Source: a virus
Reading direction: 5' to 3' (one strand)
Length of the DNA stretch: 43,424 nucleotides
IMG/VR virus record: IMGVR_UViG_3300020171_001620
Location: 1-43,424 of that record
Part shown: in pieces, positions 32,325 through 40,472 of the stretch
Position numbering within the stretch: position 1 is the first letter of the stretch
How the letters are laid out: every line of letters begins with the position of its first letter
The notes under the pieces: generated by a model
The model's input: the letters and a program-made list of their open reading frames with translations, nothing else
The model's database searches: none
What the model was told of the DNA's origin: nothing
Position numbers and translations under genes: made by a program

Positions 32325-34734
32325 ATGAATAATATCTTTTTATAAATTCTTTTCTAAAATACTCAAACATATTATTTCCTATATTATCAAATTTTTCTGC
32401 TATATTTATATCCGCATAATTCCATTTATTAAACTTAACGTATAAAGAAAACGTTCTTTGCAATCCTTTAAACTGTTCTTTCGTCATATACCTGTATTTA
32501 ATATCTGCTCCATCTAATAATTGCTCTGTTTTTGTATCTTCATCTATCAATCCATTTTCCAAACAATACTTGTGTATCCATGTGCCTCTATACGGAGTCA
32601 TCATATAGCAGTTCATTGTTTTTGGATTTATTTTTCTGTTCAACTCAACCGTATCAAACACTAATTCTCTTGTCTCATCAGGCCAACCTATTATATTATT
32701 TACAGTATATGGAATTTCATATTTCTCAATTATACCTAATGCTTTTAATATCTGTTCATTGCTTCCTTTTCTATTTAACCATTTCTTTCTAAAATCTTCA
32801 TTGCCATGCTCAATTCCAAACTGCATATCAGCAACACCGGCTTCTTTTAAATATTTTATTTTATTTTCTGTTACACTTTCAGTTCTACCTTGGCACCAAA
32901 ATGGAATGTCTATTTCATTTTTATATCTTTTTGAAAAATCCTTTAATTCATTTTCAGGTCTTGCAATAAATGATTCTGCACTAAAATCTATATAATCTGG
33001 TTTGTATTTGTTTTTTAGAAATTTTATTTCATCGATTATTCTATCAACTGTTTTTCTTCTATAATAATTTTTATAACCAACTTCTGAATACATTTTCTTT
33101 ATAGCAGGGGCCTCACAATATGTGCAATTATGAACCAAAACATTATTGGCATAAAACCAATGATATTTTGGAATTTCCATACAATAAACATCTTTTTTAT
33201 CTTCTAACCATTCAACCTTTACAACTTTATGATTTGGATCTTTTAACTTTTTTCCTTTATTCCAAGGAATTTGTCCTTTATTGGCCTCTGATATTTTCTT
33301 CCTTGTTTCTTTACTAACTATCCTACCAATACCAGCCAAACTTAATTTTTTCTTATGCTCTTCAGTCATATTTTGTGCAGCTAAACTTAATTTTTTCTTA
33401 TGTTTCTCAGATAATTTTTTACCTCGCATCGTCTTAGAAATTTTATCTCGCCATTTTTGTGTCATATTTTTAGCCGGATTATTTTTTTTCATTCTTTTAG
33501 AAACTTCTGGATGAAATTTAGGAGTATGATTATTTTTATCAGTTAAGGCTAAATTATTTAATACATTATTATTTTTATTACCATCTATATGATGTACACA
33601 TTCATTTAGTTTTAATTTTCTATTTAATTTACTTTCTAATATAAGTCTATGCAGAAATCTTCTTTCTCTTCTTCTCCAAGAAATTATATTATATCCACCT
33701 ATATCTATGCTATATTTAACAGCTCTAACACTATCCTTTGGTTTTAAATCCTGCGCCTCTATAATGTTTTCCCTAACATCAACAAATTGATTACCATTTA
33801 TAAATTTCTTAAATCTATGATCTGGTGTACAATCAATAAATGTATTATCATCAAAATGAACTCTTACTAATTGAACATTTTTATTTGTTTTTCTAATATG
33901 AATAGCATCAACAAATAAGACTTCATTATTCTCGCTATTATATGTTAAAACTTTAATTTTTTTACCTACTAAATTCTTTATTGGAATCATTCCATCTATT
34001 GTATTTATTAATGCCTCTCCTTCAAGACATTGAAAAGGGCATCCCCTATCCAATTCAACATGAATCATCCTATATACTTTACCATGCATTACCCTATTAA
34101 TTCTGTTTTCTTCAAAAATATCAAAATCAGGATATGGAAGGGTATTTAAATCAATTGGTTTGTTTAATGGATTATAAAAAATCGTTTTTAAAGGAAAATA
34201 ATATTGATTTGAAGTTTTAATTATCAAATTATTAATATTAATATATTCTTTTTTATTATAAATAGCATTACATAATTCAACTAATGCAACCTCTCCTTCT
34301 CCTCTACACAAAATATCAATATTTTCATTTTCTAATAATTTTCCTGTATTAAAATTAACTCCCACTCCGCCAGCAATAACTGGACATTCATAATCTTTTA
34401 TTGATTCAAGCAAAGACAATCCAAGATCAATAGTATCTTGAACAAGAGAAATACAAATCAAATCAGGCTTATAATTATTGACTACATTTTTTAAATCCTC
34501 ATATATATCTGTTTGTTTAAATGGTATATTAAGATCAAATGGCTTAACCTGAAGAAGTTGCTCTTTTTTCTTCTCAAAATTAATAGATTCAGTTTTATAA
34601 AATGTCGTATCAAACAATTCTACTTCAAAATTATTTTCTTTTAGACATGCAGAAAGGATAGAAATAGACAATGGAAGTAATGTAGCCATCATACAATTAG
34701 GATATATTATCATGACTCTAAATCGATTCTTCAT
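32323..34734 (-). CDS. B12-binding-type radical SAM protein with intein
   Basis: An 803-aa precursor. Residues 1-235 hold a B12-binding-like domain ('LPLSISILSACLKENNFEVELFD', 'CRGEGEVALVEL') and the first Cys of the 4Fe-4S motif (GCPFQ). After the intein, residues 537-803 continue CTYCEAP and the radical SAM barrel. Without the intein the motif reads C-PFQ-C-TY-C, and the mature enzyme would be about 502 aa. Such enzymes methylate or rearrange carbons; the role here may be glycan or lipid modification. The protein can only bind its cluster after splicing. Confidence 0.9.
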   Translation of the reverse strand: MKNRFRVMIIYPNCMMATLLPLSISILSACLKENNFEVELFDTTFYKTESINFEKKKEQLLQVKPFDLNIPFKQTDIYEDLKNVVNNYKPDLICISLVQDTIDLGLSLLESIKDYECPVIAGGVGVNFNTGKLLENENIDILCRGEGEVALVELCNAIYNKKEYININNLIIKTSNQYYFPLKTIFYNPLNKPIDLNTLPYPDFDIFEENRINRVMHGKVYRMIHVELDRGCPFQCLEGEALINTIDGMIPIKNLVGKKIKVLTYNSENNEVLFVDAIHIRKTNKNVQLVRVHFDDNTFIDCTPDHRFKKFINGNQFVDVRENIIEAQDLKPKDSVRAVKYSIDIGGYNIISWRRRERRFLHRLILESKLNRKLKLNECVHHIDGNKNNNVLNNLALTDKNNHTPKFHPEVSKRMKKNNPAKNMTQKWRDKISKTMRGKKLSEKHKKKLSLAAQNMTEEHKKKLSLAGIGRIVSKETRKKISEANKGQIPWNKGKKLKDPNHKVVKVEWLEDKKDVYCMEIPKYHWFYANNVLVHNCTYCEAPAIKKMYSEVGYKNYYRRKTVDRIIDEIKFLKNKYKPDYIDFSAESFIARPENELKDFSKRYKNEIDIPFWCQGRTESVTENKIKYLKEAGVADMQFGIEHGNEDFRKKWLNRKGSNEQILKALGIIEKYEIPYTVNNIIGWPDETRELVFDTVELNRKINPKTMNCYMMTPYRGTWIHKYCLENGLIDEDTKTEQLLDGADIKYRYMTKEQFKGLQRTFSLYVKFNKWNYADINIAEKFDNIGNNMFEYFRKEFIKRYYS
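33127..34029 (-). mobile_element. Intein with HNH and NUMOD3 units in radical SAM Cys motif
   Basis: The intein is 301 aa. It runs from CLEGEALINTIDGMIPIKNL (block A) through 'CTPDHRF' (block B) to 'HWFYANNVLVHN' followed by Cys+1. The centre is an HNH domain ('ECVHHIDGNKNNNVLNNLALTD') followed by NUMOD3-like repeats ('SEKHKKKLSLA', 'SKETRKKISEANKG'). Insertion lies between Gln235 and the second Cys of the CxxxCxxC cluster motif. Confidence 0.9.
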
Positions 34735-35382
34735 ATTTCTTCCTTATGATATTACTATAAAGATTTTCATAATATTCTCTATATTTCTTATTTTCAGCTC
34801 TCATATTACAACTATGACATAAAGAAATTAAATTCCAAGGATTACAGTCTTTCTTAATATGATTGATATGATGGAGGCATAACTTATGATTAGGATTGCA
34901 GTCTCCCTTGCAATGTGGATTCTGACAAGTATTATTGTCTCTGTCTCTTATGCTCTACTTGTATTCTTTATCCATCCATATTTCGCAATAAGGTTCACAT
35001 GATATCCCGCCTTTCCAATTCCAATGAAGTTCGCCTGTTGTTTTTTCAGATGCTCTTCTTCTACTTTCATCGTTTTCTTTAGTCCTACCATATAAAGGAT
35101 TATTTTCCCTTGTTCTACCAAACAAAGGACTATTTTCACCAGAAAAATCAGCATGATTTTCAGACATTTTTAATTTTGTTGCTTCAGTGTGCTTCTTTCC
35201 AAACATATAATTTTTTTACCAGTTCTGGATTTAGACATCTTTTGTTTTGTTTCATCAGTATGTTTATGACCAAACATAGAATGCCTTTTCCCTATTTTAC
35301 CATACCAAGGATTATTCTCCCCAGTTTTAGCTCTACACATTTTTTCTATTGATTCTAATGTATGTTTTGATCCCTTTATCAT
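34718..35382 (-). pseudogene. Broken NUMOD3-HNH homing endonuclease
   Basis: NUMOD3 repeats start at 35382 (MIKGSKHTLESIEKM...). A frame break occurs at an A7 run (35217-35211); one more A would give GKK-NYMFGKKH. NUMOD3 repeats then continue to an in-frame TAG at 34955-34957. The same frame goes on with a full HNH part (CQNPHCKG...CLHHINHIKKDCNPWNLISLCHSCN) to TAG 34718. So there are one frameshift and one nonsense codon. The 3' end overlaps the start of the intein-bearing gene. Confidence 0.85.
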
Positions 35383-35397
35383 TATTCAAATAATTTA

Positions 35398-35541
35398 TTA
35401 TTCATCTATTCTATGCCTTATAAATGATATTCTACAAGATAAAGTTGCAATAACCGCAAATGCTCCAATAATCGTACATATTCCTATTAGTCCAGCTATT
35501 CCTTTCAAAACTATCATTAAACAAATAATTAAAAATTCCAT
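35398..35541 (-). CDS. Small membrane protein, 47 aa
   Basis: MEFLIICLMIVLKGIAGLIG... forms one long or two short hydrophobic helices with a basic C-terminal tail. ATG is at 35539-35541 and the upstream site is weak (GAGATAAT). Role unknown. Confidence 0.5.
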   Translation of the reverse strand: MEFLIICLMIVLKGIAGLIGICTIIGAFAVIATLSCRISFIRHRIDE

Positions 35542-35566
35542 AATATTATCTCTTTATTATATAAAA

Positions 35567-35779
35567 TTATTTTATTAATTTGTAAATTTTCCAATCAACA
35601 CTATATTCATCTAAATCTGCATCATATGATGTGGTAACAATCTTTTCGCAATTCAAACATCTTTTCCTCGGGATTCCATTTCCTGTCCAATAAATTAATC
35701 TTTTATGTCTTTTCTTGCACATTGGGCATATACATTCTATTAATTCGGCAAATGAGCTAACATCTTCGTAATTAGACAT
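35567..35779 (-). CDS. Zinc-ribbon protein, 70 aa
   Basis: CPMC and, about 20 residues on, CLNC, with basic residues between: a zinc ribbon of the type seen in transcription or recombination factors. It lies next to the Rad50 C-terminal-half gene. Function unknown. Confidence 0.65.
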   Translation of the reverse strand: MSNYEDVSSFAELIECICPMCKKRHKRLIYWTGNGIPRKRCLNCEKIVTTSYDADLDEYSVDWKIYKLIK

Positions 35780-35789
35780 TTTAAATAAA

Positions 35790-36416
35790 TTATTTATCCT
35801 TGATTAATGTTACAATAGATTTTCCATTTATTCTTTTGAACTTATATACTTTATCTATTATTTGTACTAATTGAGGTTCATGGGTTGCTATCACTAATTG
35901 AAACTTGAGCCTATAACTTAATTCTTTCATCATTTTAGCCGCCCTTATTATTTCCTCTTCTGCTCCGCTTCCCACATGTTTTAAAGGTTCATCTAATACA
36001 AAAAAAGCCCTACTCTTAGGGCTTTGTAAACTCCACAATACTATTCTTAATGCAAAAGAAATTATGTCGATAATACCAACTCCCATATCGTCTTTTGGAA
36101 CAAATTCAATTCCATTTTCCATTACAATAAGTTGGCACTCGGTTTGATTTCTTTTTCTCTCAAATTTTAACACGAATTCATAATTGTCTTCAAATACTGA
36201 TTGAATTGCAAGGGTAACTAATTTCTCAACCCTCTCTTTAAATTTCTCTTGCGTATTTTTTGCAACTTGTACTATAATATAATTAGCTGCCAGAAAATCA
36301 TCTCTATTTTTTTTCTCTAAAGTTAAAGATTTTTCTTTGGATTTTAGCTTATTTTCTAAAAAATCCATGTTTGCTTTTATGCTAAAAAATCTATTTTCTA
36401 TATTTTCAAGATTCAT
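35790..36416 (-). CDS. Rad50/SbcC-like ATPase, C-terminal half
   Basis: A 208-aa protein from ATG 36414-36416 (GGAGAG site; an upstream Met at 36443 is less likely). After a coiled coil (1-80) come 'GVGIIDIISFALRIVLW' (degenerate ABC signature region), 'AFFVLDEPLKHVG' (Walker B and D-loop) and 'LVIATHEPQLVQI' (H-loop). It lacks Walker A, which is in the separate 38157 gene. The two halves should combine into one ABC ATPase head for DNA-end processing with the Mre11-like protein at 36648. Confidence 0.85.
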   Translation of the reverse strand: MNLENIENRFFSIKANMDFLENKLKSKEKSLTLEKKNRDDFLAANYIIVQVAKNTQEKFKERVEKLVTLAIQSVFEDNYEFVLKFERKRNQTECQLIVMENGIEFVPKDDMGVGIIDIISFALRIVLWSLQSPKSRAFFVLDEPLKHVGSGAEEEIIRAAKMMKELSYRLKFQLVIATHEPQLVQIIDKVYKFKRINGKSIVTLIKDK

Positions 36417-36651
36417 AACTCTCCAGCTTTTCCTGTACCTCAATCAAAAGTTTCTCTTTCTGTTTCTCTAATAAATCAATCTTTTCTGTAATAGAATTTA
36501 AGTTTTTCTGTGCATCTTTAACAGATGAAATATCATAATCCTTACTTAGTTTTTCCATTAGTTCATTTAGCTTACTTGTCTTTAAATGGAAATCTAATTT
36601 GATTGACTCTACTTTATCCCTGAATTCTATTAGTTGTTTTTCTTCACTCAT
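36406..36651 (-). CDS. Small coiled-coil protein
   Basis: An 81-aa, almost wholly coiled-coil protein between the Mre11-like and Rad50-C genes, overlapping both. It could be a detached piece of the Rad50 arm or a linker for the split ATPase. Confidence 0.6.
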   Translation of the reverse strand: MSEEKQLIEFRDKVESIKLDFHLKTSKLNELMEKLSKDYDISSVKDAQKNLNSITEKIDLLEKQKEKLLIEVQEKLESYES

Positions 36652-37589
36652 AATTCTTTCCTTTCTTCGGTAATATTTACAATTCCAGCAATAATGTTCT
36701 GGATATCTTTTGAAACATTTTGTTGTTTAATGAATTCAAATAAATTTTCTACAATATTTACTCCAGAAAATTCTTTTGTATCCTGTATATTTTTAACAAA
36801 CTCATCAAGAATTAAATCCGTTTCAACTTTATTTTCTATATGGTTTCTTGACAAAACTTCTTCTGCTGGTTTATGCGGAATAATATGTTTCTCTATTTTT
36901 CTTGTATCTGTATCGTAGCTATAAAAACATGGCTCATATTTAAAATTATATTCGTCAGCAGTTTTTCTCAATACACAGCCAGTATTTATGATATGTCTTC
37001 CATTAAATTCTATACAAAATTCTCTATGAATATCGCCACATAAAATCAAATTATAATCTTTATTTTCTTTCAAAAACTTCTTGGCATCCATATAATTTTG
37101 ATTTGGAAACAATGACTCTTCTGCAATAGGAGCATGAATTACAAGAATATTAAAATCATTTTTATTTTTTATTTCTGGAATTTTCTCCCCAAAAGAACAA
37201 CCATATAAAGATATATGATTTTTTTTATTATTATAATAATCAACATATATTGGATCTTCATTTAATATCTTTACTAATCCAATTTCATTTAATATTCCTA
37301 AAGATGTCGATGGTTTTGATTCTTCTGAATACATATAATAATCGTGTTGCCCAGCCACACAATATATTTTAGTTCTATAGCCTTTTAAAAAAGTAATTAT
37401 TTGTGGCAAACCCGTCCAACTGCGAGGTCTATCGTTGAAATCACCAGATTGCAGTAATATAGCCCTGTTTCTCCCACCCCATCCCCAAACATATGACAAC
37501 TTATCAAACTGAACTTCGACAAGATTATCAAGTCTTGCAACTGGATTTTGCCATAATAAATGAAGATCACTTAGTAATACTATTTTCAT
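36648..37589 (-). CDS. Mre11/SbcD-like metallophosphoesterase
   Basis: A 313-aa protein with the calcineurin-like metal motifs 'LLSDLHLL' (Asp8, His10), 'SGDFNDRP' (Asp50), 'AGQHDYY' (His82; Gln replaces the usual Asn), 'LVIHAPI' and 'LCGDIHREF'. It matches phage Mre11/SbcD (T4 gp47-type) nuclease subunits. It lies between the two Rad50-like genes, as expected for a repair complex that trims DNA ends. Confidence 0.88.
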   Translation of the reverse strand: MKIVLLSDLHLLWQNPVARLDNLVEVQFDKLSYVWGWGGRNRAILLQSGDFNDRPRSWTGLPQIITFLKGYRTKIYCVAGQHDYYMYSEESKPSTSLGILNEIGLVKILNEDPIYVDYYNNKKNHISLYGCSFGEKIPEIKNKNDFNILVIHAPIAEESLFPNQNYMDAKKFLKENKDYNLILCGDIHREFCIEFNGRHIINTGCVLRKTADEYNFKYEPCFYSYDTDTRKIEKHIIPHKPAEEVLSRNHIENKVETDLILDEFVKNIQDTKEFSGVNIVENLFEFIKQQNVSKDIQNIIAGIVNITEERKEL

Positions 37590-37883
37590 TTATACTCTCT
37601 CTAAATCCACAATTTGATCATTCAAGTTGCCAACTTCTTTTTTTAAGTCTGAATTTTCACCCTGCAATTCTTCTATTTCATCTCTTAAATCAACAAGCTC
37701 GTCTTCTAATTCTGAAACCTCATCATTCAAATTTGCCTTTTCGTTTTCTAAATCTTCTATTATACTTTCATAATCTTTATAATAATCGTTTATTCCGCCT
37801 ATCAATTGCTTAACATAAAATACTATATCTCTTCTATCATATAAAGTATTTTCAGAAGGTAGATTATTTACTTTTAAAATCAT
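37590..37883 (-). CDS. Coiled-coil protein
   Basis: A 97-aa protein whose residues 40-97 form an acidic heptad repeat ('LEDELVDLRDEIEELQGENSDL'). It touches the Mre11-like gene end to end. Possibly part of the same repair complex or a structural spacer. Confidence 0.6.
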   Translation of the reverse strand: MILKVNNLPSENTLYDRRDIVFYVKQLIGGINDYYKDYESIIEDLENEKANLNDEVSELEDELVDLRDEIEELQGENSDLKKEVGNLNDQIVDLERV

Positions 37884-37914
37884 TAATATTTCATTTATTA
37901 TTTCTTCATCTGTT

Positions 37915-38160
37915 TCATGTTAAAATATCCTCTTCTAATTCTATTTCATTAACTATAAATATTTTAGATGGATCAAAAGTAGTTAGAGCATATCCATTAA
38001 TACCAACTCTACATTTATAAAATAATTGCACTCCCCCGGAACATTCATTTGCCATTCTTTCTACAATAAGCATTAATGTTTTTTGCTTATCGCTTTTTAA
38101 TTTGTGATGAACTATATCTCCTACTTTAAATTCAAATCCCAACTTATCTAAATTTTTCAT
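37915..38160 (-). CDS. Small hypothetical protein, 81 aa
   Basis: A beta-rich protein beginning 'FKVGDIVHHKLKSDKQKTLMLIVE', the look of a small SH3-like fold found often in phages. Overlaps the Rad50-N gene by four bases. Function unknown. Confidence 0.5.
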   Translation of the reverse strand: MKNLDKLGFEFKVGDIVHHKLKSDKQKTLMLIVERMANECSGGVQLFYKCRVGINGYALTTFDPSKIFIVNEIELEEDILT

Positions 38161-39398
38161 AACGCCTCCAATATTATCTTCAAATTATTATTCTTTAAAT
38201 CAGAAAAACAAACAGGACACTTGCCTAATTTCTTTAATAAATCAACATAGTCTTTTTTATATTCATTATATTTTTCTTTTTTAATTTCTGTTTCCTGATT
38301 TAATTCCAAAAATTCATTTACTATTATTCTTTTTATTTTTAAATCATTTAATTCTACTCCTATATCTTGTAATTTATTCAAGCTTTTTTCTGAAATCAAT
38401 AAATCTTTCAACTCCTTTATTTCATTATCAATATTTATATAATCTATCAATAAATCTTCTTTGAAATATAACTCCTCTAATTCTTTATTAACGTCATCTA
38501 ACTCATTTAAACTATTTTCTGAAACTAACAACTCTTTTAAAATATCTGTATCTTGTTTCAATTCAATATAGCTATTTATAATATCTTCGTGTAAATATAA
38601 ACCATTTAATTGGCTGTTAATTTTGCCAATCTCAGATACAACAAAATCAAATCTTTTTTTAATATCATCATATATCTTTTTTAAACTGCTGGCCTCAATT
38701 TCCAATTCAGTTATTTCAGAAACTAATTCTAAAACATTATTATAATTATCTGTAAAATTTGTTATTTTCTTATCTTTTAGTTTTAAAACTTTTATTTTAT
38801 TTTCAACTTTATCAATATCATCATACTTCTTTAAATCATTTTTTATACTGTTAATATCTGTTTCTGTTTCCGTTATTTCTCTTTTAGATAAATTTATCTT
38901 TTTGTTAAGTTCAGATATCCATACATCAGCCTTATCTATATTTGTAATTTTATTTATTGTTCTGGAAACCTCACCAGGAGAACTTGTTATAAGAAATGGC
39001 TGATCTAATTGCTTTTGAATATTAAGTTCAGAAATATTTAATGCTTGTCTAATTTTATCTGGAACATCTCTTCCTACTCCAGAAAACTCCTCCCCGTTAA
39101 TAATATAATTTGTTGATATTAAATTTTTAGTTTTATCTTTTGCTACTTTAACATTTTTTATTACAAAAATTTTATTATTATCGATATCTAATGATATTTC
39201 AGTACTTCCATTTTTAGAAGCAAAATTTGAATAGAATCTTGCGCTTGATGGCTTGTTTTCGGTAAGCAAAGATAAAGCTCTTAATGCCGCTGTTTTGCCT
39301 GACTGAGATCTTCCTATCAGGCCTGTAACACCTTCGCTAAATTCAATATTTAAATTCTCATGTGACTGAAAATTTTTTATTTTTAAATTTCTAAGCAT
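38157..39398 (-). CDS. Rad50/SbcC-like ATPase, N-terminal half with zinc hook
   Basis: A 413-aa protein. 'LKIKNFQSHENLNIEFSEGV' and Walker A 'GLIGRSQSGKTAALRAL' open it, with a Q-loop region around 'LDQPFLITSSPGEV'. A long coiled coil follows, in which a unit of about 44 residues repeats (e.g. 'ELYFKEDLLIDYINID' and 'GLYLHEDIINSYIELK'). It ends at CPVC (394-397), the zinc hook. The second arm and Walker B are absent and are supplied by the gene at 35790. It works with the Mre11-like protein. Confidence 0.88.
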   Translation of the reverse strand: MLRNLKIKNFQSHENLNIEFSEGVTGLIGRSQSGKTAALRALSLLTENKPSSARFYSNFASKNGSTEISLDIDNNKIFVIKNVKVAKDKTKNLISTNYIINGEEFSGVGRDVPDKIRQALNISELNIQKQLDQPFLITSSPGEVSRTINKITNIDKADVWISELNKKINLSKREITETETDINSIKNDLKKYDDIDKVENKIKVLKLKDKKITNFTDNYNNVLELVSEITELEIEASSLKKIYDDIKKRFDFVVSEIGKINSQLNGLYLHEDIINSYIELKQDTDILKELLVSENSLNELDDVNKELEELYFKEDLLIDYINIDNEIKELKDLLISEKSLNKLQDIGVELNDLKIKRIIVNEFLELNQETEIKKEKYNEYKKDYVDLLKKLGKCPVCFSDLKNNNLKIILEAL

Positions 39399-39579
39399 TA
39401 TATTTTAATAATTTTAATATTAACTTTTTTGGCCTTATGGCATGAACTTTGAATAAACTTCCTTTTAATTCAACTCGCTCACCAACTTTAAAAACTCCTG
39501 AATCCATAGGCCATTTTTTCTCAGCCATTTCAAAAATCTCTTGTGGTATTTCTTCAAAGTATCCTCTTCCGGAATCCAT
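39391..39579 (-). CDS. Small hypothetical protein, 62 aa
   Basis: A small basic protein with a strand-rich C-terminus ('VFKVGERVELKGSLFKVHAIRPKKLILKLL'), like the SH3-type phage proteins. AAAGGAGGAG is a strong ribosome site. It overlaps the Rad50-N gene by eight bases. Confidence 0.55.
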   Translation of the reverse strand: MDSGRGYFEEIPQEIFEMAEKKWPMDSGVFKVGERVELKGSLFKVHAIRPKKLILKLLKYNA

Positions 39580-39618
39580 AAATCTTATCTCCTCCTTTAA
39601 TGTAAAGCATAACGTTTT

Positions 39619-39654
39619 AGATCAGCGGCACGGCATTTTGTATCCGCTGCATCT
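39619..39654. other. Stable hairpin in 5' leader of repair operon
   Basis: AGATCAGCGG pairs with CCGCTG-C-ATCT, ten base pairs with one bulged C and a 15-nt loop, in a locally G+C-rich spot. It lies between a 47-aa gene and the strong ribosome site of the 39579 gene. It may be an RNA control element or processing site. No T-run follows, so it is not a normal terminator. Confidence 0.5.
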
Positions 39655-39659
39655 GTGTG

Positions 39660-39803
39660 TTATATTTTGTAATTAAATTCTTTTGAATATTCTTCTGATG
39701 CCTGGAAAAGTTTTAATCTCAATTTTTCTTCAGGCGTAAGTTTGAATTCTTTGTGTAAGTTTTTTAGCGCCTCATTTATTTTACGCATTGTTTCTTTATT
39801 CAT
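39660..39803 (-). CDS. Small charged protein, 47 aa
   Basis: MNKETMRKINEALKNLHKEF... is one amphipathic, charged helix pair. GAGGAT sits before ATG 39801-39803. It is the first gene after the promoter-like block at 39871. Role unknown. Confidence 0.55.
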   Translation of the reverse strand: MNKETMRKINEALKNLHKEFKLTPEEKLRLKLFQASEEYSKEFNYKI

Positions 39804-39870
39804 TACATCCTCAAAAATATAACCAGTTAATAGACGGAAACTTTTCCACCTATTGTGATATTAAACTACA

Positions 39871-39920
39871 TTTCTTTAATTCTATTATATATTATTTTTT
39901 AAAAATTTTTGATTTTATTT
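39871..39920 (-). promoter_or_regulatory. Promoter-like block (copy 4)
   Basis: The minus strand contains AAAAAATAATATATAATA followed by GAATTAAAGAAATG, with TATAAT at 39889-39884. It overlaps the end of the nuclease gene (39899) and would start transcription towards the repair genes. Confidence 0.62.
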
Positions 39921-40471
39921 TCATTATTTAAAAATAATTTCATACTTTCAGATGAGAAATATTTCAGAAAAGAATAAAATGGTATAACAATTAAATTATC
40001 ATTGAGTCCAGTCAAGAAAATTGAAATAATATTGTCTACCCATTCTCCACAAATCAATTCCATTTTAGAAAAAGTCTTTCTATCAAACACTATAACTGGA
40101 TGTTTAAAATCTCTTTTAATAATAAGCATAACTGCTTTTCTATCACCAAATATTTTTTCTTCTTCCGCTTTTAACCACCATTTTATAAGCACTGGGTCTT
40201 TCTGTCTGCCATCGACAAGTAGCATAATTCCTAAATCTGAATATCCTCTTTTCAATTCAATAAGAAAATAATTAACAAAAGATTCTCCAATAGGATCTGT
40301 AAATGAAATATCACCATATTGATTTTTGGATTTTATATTCTTTTTTGCTCTTGTTGTCGCTCTTGCTCCGCTTCCAGAACTTCTCCAAAAAATATCATCT
40401 CTTTTATTATTAGTAAACCATAGAGATAATTTCTTTGATACTTCCCTTTCCCATGCCGCGCCTTTTGCCAT
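39899..40471 (-). CDS. PD-(D/E)XK nuclease-like protein
   Basis: A 190-aa protein. 'GAAWEREVSKKLSLWF', 'WRSSGSGARATTR', 'YGDISFTDP' and 'FLIELKRGYSDL' form the E...GD...E-x-K core of restriction-like and Holliday-junction-resolvase-like phage nucleases. Probably a recombination or packaging nuclease. It lies next to thymidylate synthase. Confidence 0.72.
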   Translation of the reverse strand: MAKGAAWEREVSKKLSLWFTNNKRDDIFWRSSGSGARATTRAKKNIKSKNQYGDISFTDPIGESFVNYFLIELKRGYSDLGIMLLVDGRQKDPVLIKWWLKAEEEKIFGDRKAVMLIIKRDFKHPVIVFDRKTFSKMELICGEWVDNIISIFLTGLNDNLIVIPFYSFLKYFSSESMKLFLNNENKIKNF

Positions 40472-40472
40472 A

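Noticed and set aside
1079-35382. Stop-codon reassignment (TAA or TAG as Gln)
   Set aside because: TAA, TAG and TGA all end other genes with tight stop/start overlaps; only two in-frame stops would need recoding and one lies in a gene with a frameshift too.
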